The notes under the pieces are model-generated. The model saw only the letters and a program-made list of their open reading frames with translations. It was not told where the DNA came from and did no database searches. From assembly GCA_002314435.1 (NCBI GenBank), contig DCFV01000029.1, positions 1-10,183 on the forward strand: a stretch of DNA of 10,183 nt, given 5' to 3'. The position numbers and the translations under genes were made by a program. Of the stretch, positions 1-5,736 are shown piece after piece. Numbering within the stretch: position 1 is the stretch's first letter; every line of letters begins with the position of its first letter. The stretch comes from Acidobacteriaceae bacterium UBA1795 (GTDB lineage Bacteria > Acidobacteriota > Terriglobia > Terriglobales > Acidobacteriaceae).

Positions 1-84
1 CGCAAGGAGCACCGCTACAAGCGTGTCTACGGCTGGGACACGCTCGAAGCGACCATCGCCGCGCTCGATGCATGCAGGGCCTGA
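1..84 (+). CDS. 3' end of an unrecognised gene (partial)
   Basis: Reading from base 1, the first frame gives 27 codons ending in TGA at 82-84. The peptide is hydrophilic, with a helical-looking tail (about WDTLEATIAALDACRA). The gene begins outside the window, so its start, domains and family cannot be seen. I do not recognise the product and assign no function. The reading is supported by the stop codon sitting inside a strong hairpin (78-99) that also holds the stop of the convergent gene, as expected for a real 3' end. A spurious overlapping frame cannot be excluded from so short a piece. Confidence 0.6.
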   Translation, partial: RKEHRYKRVYGWDTLEATIAALDACRA

Positions 85-101
85 GCCTGCGCTCAGGCCT
101 T
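76..101. terminator. Bidirectional terminator hairpin shared by convergent genes
   Basis: Bases 78-86 (GGCCTGAGC) pair perfectly with 91-99 (GCTCAGGCC) across a 4-nt loop (CTGC). A G-U and an A-U pair (77/100 and 76/101) can extend the stem to 11 bp. The plus-strand stop (82-84) and the minus-strand stop (93-95) both lie within the arms. The T-tract is poor on both sides, so it may be a weak or factor-assisted terminator. The structure is seen directly; the terminator role is inferred from its position between convergent genes. Confidence 0.6.
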
Positions 102-1217
102 CAGGAAGATCTTCTGTCGGTAGAGGAAGTAGAGGAACAGCCACTTCGTCAGCACCGTCGCCACTGCCATCACCAACACTGCATATACGCCCGCGTGGTT
201 CGCCAGCCCACCGGCAAAGACCGTCGACACGTGCTTGAAATCGAAGATCTCTTGCACGACGTATATCGTCAGCGGGTTCATGCCGATAACCACGAGCGGA
301 AACGCCCAGCGCCGCCAGCCCTTCACGTCGATAATCCAGTAAAAGACCGCGAACAACAGCATGCACCAGCCGTTGCAGTAGAGCGTGTATGAACTCGTCC
401 ACAGCCGCGTGATGATGGGAAACCACAAGCCCCATAGCAGCCCAACACCAATGCATGCCGCGCCGCCCGCGATCAGCGCCAGTGTCTTGAACGTCTCAGA
501 GCGCTTCATATGCATAAGATGGCTGCAGAGCACGCCGAGCGTCACGGTCGCAATCGAAGGAATCGTACTCAAATAGCCCTCGTTGTCGCCATAGATGTAG
601 CAACAGAACTTGCCCGGAAGAAACAGCCGGTCGATAAAGCCCTCGAGGTTGCCCTCCGGCGTCAGCACGTTGCGCCCGAAGCCCGGCACCGGGATTAGTG
701 CCATGATTGCCCAGTACCCCAGCAGCAGCGCCACCGTCCACGCAATCTGCCCGCGCAGTTTGCAGAACAGAGTAATCAGTGCGGCAAACACATACGAGAG
801 CGCAATCCTCTGCAGAACGCCCGTGTAGCGATAGTCTGAAAAGTCCAGCCGCAGAATGCCGTTGAAAATCAGTCCCAGCACGATCAATACAGCCGTGCGG
901 CGCAGGATGTGCCCAACGATCGTACGGTTTGACTGGCCCAGTTCACGCCTCCGCTCCAGCGCCAGCGGCAGGCTCAGGCCCACAATGAACAGAAAAAGCG
1001 GCGCAATCAGATCCCAGAACGTGAAGCCCACCCACGGAGTGTGGTCGAGTTCCCTAGCCAGAAAACCTTGAAACGGTAGATGAAGTGCCGCACCTAGCGC
1101 TAGCACCAAACCGGTCTCTTCCTGCATCAGCCAGAACATGTCGAAGCCGCGCAACGCATCGATTGAAACTAGCCGCTTGCTCTTCGCCTGCACGGCGGGC
1201 GCTTTCACGTGTGCCAT
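93..1217 (-). CDS. NagX/DUF5009-type membrane acetyltransferase (heparan-alpha-glucosaminide N-acetyltransferase-like)
   Basis: This is a 374-residue polytopic inner-membrane protein of the family related to lysosomal HGSNAT and bacterial NagX. That family is thought to move acetyl groups onto amino sugars such as glucosamine across the membrane. Family signatures seen in order are: SIDALRGFDMFW (18-29); HTPWVGFTFWDL followed by PLFLFIVG (59-80), in which His59 aligns with the HGSNAT catalytic histidine; a GVLQRIALSY segment (133-142); STIPSIATV (217-225); and WTSSYTLYCNGW with IGMNPLTIYV (273-320). About ten hydrophobic helices are visible. The ATG at 1217 is chosen because GGAGG ends 5 nt upstream. 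The frame stays open upstream to an ATG at 1286, but that extension is arginine-rich and lacks a ribosome site. The gene converges on the partial gene at the left edge. No carbohydrate-use genes lie beside it, so the real substrate is open. The fold assignment is confident, the substrate is not. Confidence 0.88.
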   Translation of the reverse strand: MAHVKAPAVQAKSKRLVSIDALRGFDMFWLMQEETGLVLALGAALHLPFQGFLARELDHTPWVGFTFWDLIAPLFLFIVGLSLPLALERRRELGQSNRTIVGHILRRTAVLIVLGLIFNGILRLDFSDYRYTGVLQRIALSYVFAALITLFCKLRGQIAWTVALLLGYWAIMALIPVPGFGRNVLTPEGNLEGFIDRLFLPGKFCCYIYGDNEGYLSTIPSIATVTLGVLCSHLMHMKRSETFKTLALIAGGAACIGVGLLWGLWFPIITRLWTSSYTLYCNGWCMLLFAVFYWIIDVKGWRRWAFPLVVIGMNPLTIYVVQEIFDFKHVSTVFAGGLANHAGVYAVLVMAVATVLTKWLFLYFLYRQKIFLKA

Positions 1218-1462
1218 CCATACCTCCGCTCTGCGTCTGCGCTCGCGTAAAGGAGCCTGGTGAGTGCGGTGCAGCCAGAGATGCATTTAGAACAGAATGA
1301 GAAGAAGTATTACATGTGAGAGCAGATTTTGTATTCATAAATTACGTTATTGATATTTTCTGTACATACTTCGCACAGTTCTCCAGCCTTTCTGGCCTGC
1401 CTGTTATTTCTGTATCGGCCTGCGTACCAGGGTGACGCCTTTTGGCCTGCTCGGGAGAGGCG
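1218..1462. other. AT-rich upstream region of the acyltransferase gene, up to the IS
   Basis: No convincing gene is seen here. Bases about 1287-1380 are clearly richer in A+T than the surroundings, which fits a promoter region for the minus-strand acyltransferase. I could not identify a convincing -35/-10 pair. The heptamer GGCCTGC occurs three times (1394, 1417, 1444) on the side next to the IS, with unequal spacing (23 and 27 nt) and no clear meaning. Confidence 0.4.
1222..1227 (-). promoter_or_regulatory. Ribosome binding site deciding the acyltransferase start
   Basis: On the minus strand GGAGGT lies four bases before the ATG at 1217. It sets the start at residue 24 of the longer open frame, immediately before the conserved cytoplasmic N-terminal segment. 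Confidence 0.75.
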
Positions 1463-1483
1463 TACTAGTGCGTGTTAACACTA
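1463..1483 (+). repeat. Left terminal inverted repeat of the IS
   Basis: The arm reads TACTAGTGCGTGTTAACACT plus a final A. It differs from the right arm only at the seventh base (T versus G). It contains the 10-bp palindrome GTGTTAACAC (1472-1481), a possible transposase-binding core. Confidence 0.88.
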
Positions 1484-1487
1484 ACCT

Positions 1488-1496
1488 TGTTATAAT
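1488..1496 (+). promoter_or_regulatory. Extended -10 promoter element of the transposase
   Basis: The stretch TGTTATAAT is a perfect TATAAT box preceded by the TGn extension. No good -35 lies 16-18 nt upstream, but extended -10 promoters can do without one. The expected start of transcription is about 1503-1504, directly before the ATG at 1505, so the message would be nearly leaderless. This also argues against TTG at 1496 as the start, since that codon begins inside the box. Confidence 0.55.
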
Positions 1497-1504
1497 TGAA
1501 GTTA

Positions 1505-2262
1505 ATGGAAGTCACTGCGGAGCAGTACAAAAGGATTAAGGACAGCCTACCGATTCAGCGTGGGAATGTGAAACTGCAAAACCTCCAAGTGCTCAATGCG
1601 ATTCTGTATGTTGCTGAGCAAGGCTGTAAATGGCGCGGACTTCCGGCTCGATTTGGCAACTGGCATAGCATTTATACGCGTATGAATCGCTGGGCCAAGA
1701 ACGGGGTTCTGGATCGTGTCTTTGAGAAGTTGCAGACCGAGCAGATCGTGCGCATCAAGATTGAAGCCTTCTCGCTGGACTCAACCTCGATCAAGGTGCA
1801 TCCCGATGGTACAGGCGCGTTAAAAAAAACGGACCCCAGGCCATCGGTAAATCCCGCGGCGGATGGAACACCAAGATTCATATGGTTGCCGCGGATGCTC
1901 GAACGGCGGTAGTCTTCGCTCTGTCGCCGGGCAACGCGCATAATGCGCCGGAAGGCCGGTCGCTGTTGGAAGATCTGGGACCGATGCCTGAAGGGCTTCC
2001 GATGCTGATGGATAAGGCCTATGAGGGCAATGAAACGCGGCAGTTGGTACTTGATCTGGGCATGATTCCAGTAGTACCGCCCAAATCCAACCGGCTCGAT
2101 CCCTGGCAATACGACCGCGAACTCTACAAGAAAAGAAACGAAGTAGAACGACTCTTCCGCAGGCTGAAAGGCTTCCGCCGCATTTTCTCCAGATTCGAAA
2201 AGCTCGATGTTGTCTTCCTCGCCTTTATCAACTTCGTTCTGATCGTCGAAGCTCTCAGATAG
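1505..2262 (+). CDS. IS5-family DDE transposase, made by -1 frameshift from two overlapping frames
   Basis: The fused product is 252 residues from ATG 1505. Frame A runs from 1505 to a stop at 1912. Frame B continues from 1828 to the stop at 2260-2262. A -1 slip at the A8 run (1822-1829) joins ALKK to NGPQAIGK, restoring a continuous IS5-type sequence through GGWNTKIHMVAADART. The N-terminal part (1-75) is the usual DUF4096-like segment (CKWRGLPARFGNWHSIY). The catalytic triad is Asp92 (SLDSTSIKVHP), Asp170 (MLMDKAYEG) and Glu215, the last within a perfect Y(2)R(3)E(6)K signature (208-222). No stop or missing residue is found in either frame. It would act on the two terminal repeats of this element. 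An alternative to programmed slippage is a one-base deletion that killed the copy, but the canonical slippery run favours slippage. Confidence 0.88.
1822..1829 (+). promoter_or_regulatory. Programmed -1 frameshift site (A8 slippery run)
   Basis: The zero frame reads TTA AAA AAA ACG. The heptamer A-AAA-AAA (1822-1828) allows both tRNAs to slip back one base so that the next codon is AAC (1828-1830). Only this shift links the first catalytic Asp to the second Asp and Glu. I did not find a convincing stimulatory hairpin just downstream. Confidence 0.7.
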
Positions 2263-2280
2263 TGTTAACACGCCCTAGTA
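2260..2280 (-). repeat. Right terminal inverted repeat of the IS
   Basis: Read on the minus strand it gives TACTAGGGCGTGTTAACACT plus A, matching the left end at 20 of 21 positions and repeating the GTGTTAACAC palindrome. It overlaps the last codons of the transposase, whose stop is at 2260-2262, as is common in compact IS elements. Confidence 0.88.
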
Positions 2281-2637
2281 ATCACGCGGATTGCTGACTT
2301 GTGCAGAGCTTCCTTAGCTCTTCCGCTGATCCAGCTAGTATCCGGCTTGCCCGTGCACGCGTACTCTGCGTCCGCGCATCGCCTGACTGTGCGCCATTAC
2401 TTCAGACCAGAGTGCCCCACTCTCGGTTGCGGAGAGTCCGCTGCACACCGCAGGTCGCGCAAACCCATGTTCAGAAAAATGCTGAAATCGTCTGCCGGCT
2501 CCGACCACTTGACGACCATCTAGAAATCAGATTTCTTCCCAGTGCCAATGAATGAGGCGCATGGAAAACCTGCGTCCATTAATTTCAAGTGGAGCTTCGT
2601 TACATGCGCTACGCCCGCCTTGGCATACAATGTGGGC
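2281..2637. other. Intergenic stretch between the IS and the small exported protein gene
   Basis: No gene is supported here. Short open frames (for example 2301-2555 and 2299-2523, plus) have no ribosome site, are arginine/serine/proline-rich and look like chance frames. Two small overlapping hairpins can form: AGAGTG/CACTCT at 2409-2423 (3-nt loop) and CTCTC/GAGAG at 2420-2436. Neither has a T-tract. Confidence 0.5.
2626..2631 (+). promoter_or_regulatory. Possible -10 box of the small exported protein gene
   Basis: TACAAT differs from TATAAT at one base and lies 19 nt before the ATG at 2650. That would place transcription start close to the Shine-Dalgarno sequence, leaving a very short leader. 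No clear -35 is found at standard spacing (TTACAT at 2600-2605 is 20 nt away). Confidence 0.3.
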
Positions 2638-2643
2638 GGAGGA
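2638..2643 (+). promoter_or_regulatory. Ribosome binding site of the small exported protein gene
   Basis: GGAGGA sits six bases before ATG 2650. It selects this start over the in-frame ATG at 2542, and the chosen start puts a signal peptide at the N-terminus. Confidence 0.75.
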
Positions 2644-2649
2644 CTGACG

Positions 2650-3000
2650 ATGCACAGATGGACCGTGGTTCTGCTCGTTGTACTCGCGTGTGCTTCTCAG
2701 GCTTGGGCCGGTAAGCAAAAGGGGACTGCCACGTTGAAAGATTTTCAGCCGGCAGGAACCACTGACAAGAAGAACAAGACCCAGAAGTTTGACATCACCT
2801 TCGATGCTACGGGAAATGAATATGTCTGCCGAACCAACGACAAGTTGAAAGCGACTGACTTCGTTGTGGGAAGCGACGTCAAATACGAACTCGACAATGA
2901 CAAGGTCAAGCTAAAGAACCCTTCGGGAAAAGAAGCAAAGTGCATGGTTGTGCGCGTCGAAAAACAGCCAGAGACACCCAATGCGGAAGTCCCAAAATAA
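2650..3000 (+). CDS. Small exported lysine-rich protein of unknown function
   Basis: The product is 116 residues. Residues 1-20 form a signal peptide: Arg3, a hydrophobic run (TVVLLVVLACA) and an AWA site predicting cleavage before Gly21. A lipoprotein reading is possible because VLAC precedes Cys14, but the AWA site looks better. The mature part (21-116) is lysine- and aspartate-rich. It appears to be beta-rich (for example KFDITFDA, DVKYELDNDKVKLKN, KCMVVRVEK) and has two cysteines, 60 and 98, that could form a disulfide outside the cytoplasm. The last ten residues are a flexible proline-containing tail. The good ribosome site and signal peptide make it a real gene. I do not recognise a named family, so no function is assigned. 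It stands alone, with no operon partner on its strand. Confidence 0.75.
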   Translation: MHRWTVVLLVVLACASQAWAGKQKGTATLKDFQPAGTTDKKNKTQKFDITFDATGNEYVCRTNDKLKATDFVVGSDVKYELDNDKVKLKNPSGKEAKCMVVRVEKQPETPNAEVPK

Positions 3001-3182
3001 AGACGGTTGGGCAGTGTCTAGGTTCAGCAGTCTGCGTATTCAAGCCAATACAGGCCTAAGATATGAAAAAGACAAGTCGGCGACGGCATGCAAGCGACTC
3101 GCTGAAGATTGTTCGGGGTATGCCTTAGCGCAGAGACGAGGCTGTCCGAGTGCATTGCGAGTTCCAGTGGGTGTGCTCATGA

Positions 3183-3222
3183 CACAACGAAGCCCGGCTC
3201 GCCGGAGCCGGCCTTCGTTGTG
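3183..3222. repeat. 40-nt near-perfect inverted repeat (large hairpin)
   Basis: Arm 3183-3200 (CACAACGAAGCCCGGCTC) pairs with 3205-3222 (GAGCCGGCCTTCGTTGTG) at 17 of 18 positions, with loop GCCG. The only mismatch is C3193/C3212. No T-tract follows on either strand. It may be a terminator core, a REP-like element, or the terminator of a lost gene. It lies directly after the HDOD remnant on the minus strand and 183 nt after the stop of the small exported protein gene. Confidence 0.65.
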
Positions 3223-3264
3223 CATGGACGCAGTCCAGCCAGCAGTACCCAACCACATATTGCT

Positions 3265-3390
3265 GATCTCCGAGGCCAGCACCGGGTCCGATGTGATCAA
3301 CTCATTCAGGTCATGCAGCTGCAGATTGCCGTTGGAGGTCAGTTGCAGCACACGCAGCGTCACAGGGGAAAATGGCAACAGGCGTGGTTG
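3265..3390 (-). pseudogene. HDOD-domain remnant (N-terminal helices only)
   Basis: Inside a minus-strand frame open from 3534 to 3040, about 40 residues match the start of an HDOD domain: LPFSPVTLRVLQL, then a short spacer, then LHDLNELITSDPVLASEI. HDOD domains are found in bacterial signalling proteins, often with receiver, GGDEF or EAL domains. After ASEI the expected 'L..aNSa.yg' motif is missing, and the frame runs into the large hairpin at 3183-3222, then into unrelated sequence. The upstream 50 residues of the frame are cysteine- and arginine-rich and have no ribosome site (the frame opens with TTG). I read it as a decayed fragment rather than a working gene. A short functional protein is a less likely alternative. 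Confidence 0.5.
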
Positions 3391-3593
3391 AGCCCATGGT
3401 TTTTGCCCGCTTCGGTTCTGTTGCACAGTGTAGACACAGCAGTTCCCTTCGCATTCCCTAGTCTTGCTTTCGGGCGAACACGGCACGGGCCGACGAGCAG
3501 CGACCCACCTGCCGTTCATCGGCATGCGATTCAAAGAGAGATTTGTGTCTGATGTCGCAACACCAGGATTGCAGAAGTGGACCGTGCGGCGAA

Positions 3594-5666
3594 CTAGGCC
3601 GACATACCCATCGGCTGCAGGGAGAAGGCTTCCTCGCCCACCGCCAGCCGCGTCAGGGTGAGCACCGTGATGTCGTCGTCCTGACCGAAGTTCACCGCAG
3701 CCTGAGTAGCCTGCGCCGCGCTCGGGTGCGAGGCAAACAGCGTCTCCAGGCGCTTGAAACTGTACAGTTCGCCTGCCTGGTTGCGCGCCTCCAGCAGTCC
3801 GTCGGTGTATAGCGAAAAGTGATCTCCCACCTTCAGGGTGATCGTGGACTCTTCATACTCGCCCACCGGCGAAATGCCCAGCGGCAGCGCACCCGGAAGT
3901 TCGATCTCGCTGTCGTTTAGGTACGGTGCCGGATGCCCGGCGCTAGCCAGCGTACACTGGGAGTTTGCGTGCAACCGCAGGATAATGCAAGTGGCAAAGC
4001 CGCCCTGCAGGCGCCCGCACAGCCGCCGATTCAACAAGGTCAGCAGTTCCGCCGGACTGGGATGTTCCTCAGCCAGTGCGCGCAAGGCGCCCACGATCAG
4101 TGACACCGCCATCGCCGCCATCAGTCCCTTGCCACTCATATCGCCCAGCACTACGATCGTCGATCCATCCTCGAGGGGGATGATCTGGAAAAAGTCACCG
4201 CCCACTTCCTTGGCCGGACGGTAGGCACTGGTGAGCGTAAAACCTGGCACCACCGGCAGCGAAGCGGGTACCAGCACCCGCTGCAGCTCACGGGCGCTTT
4301 GGTATTCCTGCTCAATCACGGCGGAACGACGGCGATGGTCCAGGAACGAGCGAATCACTGCGTACACGATCGAAGTAAACAGTGCGGCCCGAAGCAGGAT
4401 AAGTACATTGATGGGATTGTCGCCGAGCGTGAATAGCGGCGCTACCATGCGGTCTGAAAGCGTGGAGTGCGTAAAGCGAACCCCCTGCGAGGCCACGTTC
4501 TGCACAAAGTACGCCATGCCATTGGCGAAGGCTACTGCCGCTACCACCCAGCGCGCCGAGTCCAGCGCTCTGTGGCTAAGGAAGGCGTAGCCAACCAGAA
4601 TCACGGGCAGCAGTTCGAAAAACAGGATTGCCGGCGTCAGCACCGCATCCACGATCTGTGTCTGCCCTGCCGTCAGCACGGATGGGTAAAAGAAGATCAG
4701 AACGCCGTCTGCAATGCTGGCCAGAATGCTGATCAGAGCGGCCTTGCGCGTCAGCACCAGCAGTTTGCGGTTGGACTGCAGCCGCAACAGCCACAACAGC
4801 AGGAACCAGAGCGACATCTCGCGCAGAGCGATCTCGATTTGCGTCAGACAGGTCAACAGTGCCGCAGAAACCGGTAGACGCAGGCCGCCCAGGAATAACT
4901 CCGCCACCAGATTGGCTGAAAACAGCGCCATCCAGAACAGCAGCCACTCCTTGCGATCGCGTAGCCACGCCACCAGACTGAAAAGCATCACTAGCGAGTA
5001 GAGCGAAGTGAGTCCAAACTGGAACTGCTTCTTCCGCAGCCACTCGAAGTCTCGCGCGCCGCGAGCATCTGCAATCGCCTCCGGGCTGCCCACCAGCGGC
5101 AGGCTCTCAAACCCGCCGCCCTTGCCGTCGTCTGTTGAAAACAGCGGAGTCTTCCATACTCGTATCGCCAGCACGCCCTCGCGCGCTGCGCCCAAGTTGT
5201 AGATTTGAGGTGGAACGCCGGAGTACCAGACCCAATGCGGCGGCATCTGCCCCAGCCCGCCAATGCGCTGGCCGTTCCAGTACACCTCATAGATATCGTC
5301 GATGGCCGGAATCAGCAGGGCGAAGTCCAGTGACGCGTCCGGCGCCGGCGTCAGCACCAGGTGCTTCCTGTACCACGCGAAACCTCCGTAGCTGTCGTAG
5401 CCTTGGCGCCCCCAGGTCTTGTCTCCACTCAGCCGGTCCCACAACGAGTCGTCGATTCCTGGCGAAGCCCACGCGGAATTATCGCCCTGGCGGAACTCCC
5501 ACGGCCCATCCAGCGGCACCGCGCCCTTGCCCAGCGCTTCCACCTTGAGGGTAGGTACATACCACGCGGGCTGGGCAGTCATCTCCTGCCCCTCAGCCAG
5601 AATTGAGCCGAAGGCTAGAAATACGAAGATGAGGAGGCTGGGGAAGCCGGTCTTGCTGGGAAGCAT
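3594..5666 (-). CDS. Membrane SpoIIE/PP2C-type serine phosphatase with GH2-like sugar-binding ectodomain and 7TM region (downstream copy)
   Basis: This 690-residue protein has a signal peptide (1 to about 24). An exported jelly-roll domain like the sugar-binding domain of glycoside hydrolase family 2 follows at about 50-175 (LDGPWEFRQGD, AWYRKHL, IYEVYWNGQ). Then come roughly seven membrane helices between 216 and 438, and a charged linker helix (441-465, SARELQRVLVP) typical of RsbU-like proteins. The SpoIIE/PP2C domain spans about 475-675. Its metal-site residues are present: Asp491 in EVGGDFF, Asp509 in GDMSGKG, Asp622 in YTDGLLEA and Asp664/665 in FGQDDDITVL. By family knowledge it would dephosphorylate a serine/threonine phosphoprotein, often an anti-sigma-factor antagonist, under control of an outside ligand. 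No such partner is in the window. It lies 70 nt behind its paralog on the same strand. The start is chosen by the signal peptide and by the leader shared with the paralog. There is no Shine-Dalgarno sequence. Confidence 0.88.
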   Translation of the reverse strand: MLPSKTGFPSLLIFVFLAFGSILAEGQEMTAQPAWYVPTLKVEALGKGAVPLDGPWEFRQGDNSAWASPGIDDSLWDRLSGDKTWGRQGYDSYGGFAWYRKHLVLTPAPDASLDFALLIPAIDDIYEVYWNGQRIGGLGQMPPHWVWYSGVPPQIYNLGAAREGVLAIRVWKTPLFSTDDGKGGGFESLPLVGSPEAIADARGARDFEWLRKKQFQFGLTSLYSLVMLFSLVAWLRDRKEWLLFWMALFSANLVAELFLGGLRLPVSAALLTCLTQIEIALREMSLWFLLLWLLRLQSNRKLLVLTRKAALISILASIADGVLIFFYPSVLTAGQTQIVDAVLTPAILFFELLPVILVGYAFLSHRALDSARWVVAAVAFANGMAYFVQNVASQGVRFTHSTLSDRMVAPLFTLGDNPINVLILLRAALFTSIVYAVIRSFLDHRRRSAVIEQEYQSARELQRVLVPASLPVVPGFTLTSAYRPAKEVGGDFFQIIPLEDGSTIVVLGDMSGKGLMAAMAVSLIVGALRALAEEHPSPAELLTLLNRRLCGRLQGGFATCIILRLHANSQCTLASAGHPAPYLNDSEIELPGALPLGISPVGEYEESTITLKVGDHFSLYTDGLLEARNQAGELYSFKRLETLFASHPSAAQATQAAVNFGQDDDITVLTLTRLAVGEEAFSLQPMGMSA

Positions 5667-5672
5667 GTGCCA

Positions 5673-5678
5673 AGCATA
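5673..5678 (-). promoter_or_regulatory. Candidate -10 box for a leaderless message, downstream phosphatase
   Basis: On the minus strand TATGCT is followed by exactly six bases (TGGCAC) and then the ATG at 5666. That spacing would put transcription start at or next to the start codon. The paralog has the same box at the same distance, and neither has a ribosome site. No clear -35 is seen. The repetition is seen directly; the promoter role is inferred. Confidence 0.4.
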
Positions 5679-5691
5679 CCTGTTTGCCGCT

Positions 5692-5725
5692 GGGGCCGAA
5701 ATTAAAAAAATCGGATTTCCGCCCC
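5692..5725 (-). terminator. Intergenic hairpin between the two phosphatase genes (terminator or attenuator)
   Basis: Arms 5692-5702 and 5715-5725 pair at 10 of 11 positions (mismatch at 5697/5720). The loop contains a run of seven T on the minus strand (5710-5704). A smaller hairpin inside the upstream arm (CGGA-AA-TCCG, minus strand) stands just before that T-run and would exclude the larger one. It starts 11 nt after the upstream gene's stop. It could reduce read-through between the paralogs. The termination strength cannot be judged, because the short stem is only 3-4 bp. Confidence 0.4.
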
Positions 5726-5736
5726 GCCTGGGCTGA

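Larger units (their letters stand above)
1463..2280 (+). mobile_element. Complete IS5-family (IS427-like) insertion sequence
   Basis: The element is bounded by inverted repeats 1463-1483 and 2260-2280 (20 of 21 positions identical) and carries a single transposase coding region in two frames. If TA is the target duplication (1463-1464 and 2279-2280), the element itself is 1465-2278, 814 bp. If CTAG is the duplication, it is 1469-2274, 806 bp. Both readings fit known IS5-family habits. The size and two-frame organisation resemble the IS427 subgroup. All catalytic residues and both ends are present, so it looks capable of transposition. It sits between the acyltransferase upstream region and a gene-poor stretch, and I see no gene that it interrupts. 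Confidence 0.88.
3001..3593. other. Gene-poor stretch with an HDOD remnant and a large hairpin
   Basis: Plus-strand frames here (2948-3391, 3109-3552, 3464-3661, 3543-3812) have no ribosome site and no recognisable sequence. The meaningful content is on the minus strand: a short HDOD-like segment (3265-3390) and a 40-nt inverted repeat (3183-3222), listed separately. No clear terminator follows the stop of the phosphatase at 3594. Confidence 0.5.

Noticed and set aside
1360..1378. CTGT-N11-ACAG, resembling a LexA-type operator
   Set aside because: The spacing differs from the N8 of the E. coli-type box, no SOS gene is adjacent, and four-base arms are expected by chance.
1394..1450. Three copies of GGCCTGC (1394, 1417, 1444)
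   Set aside because: They are short, unequally spaced and GC-rich in a GC-rich genome, so chance is a sufficient explanation.
1672..2271. A 199-codon minus-strand frame inside the IS
   Set aside because: It is a shadow of the transposase frames, with no ribosome site and no recognisable motif.
2542..2649. A longer start for the small exported protein at ATG 2542
   Set aside because: It has no ribosome site and would bury the signal peptide inside the protein. GGAGGA six bases before 2650 decides the start.
2948..3552. Several overlapping plus-strand frames of about 147 codons in the gene-poor stretch
   Set aside because: They overlap each other, lack ribosome sites, show no recognisable sequence and cross the hairpin and the HDOD remnant.
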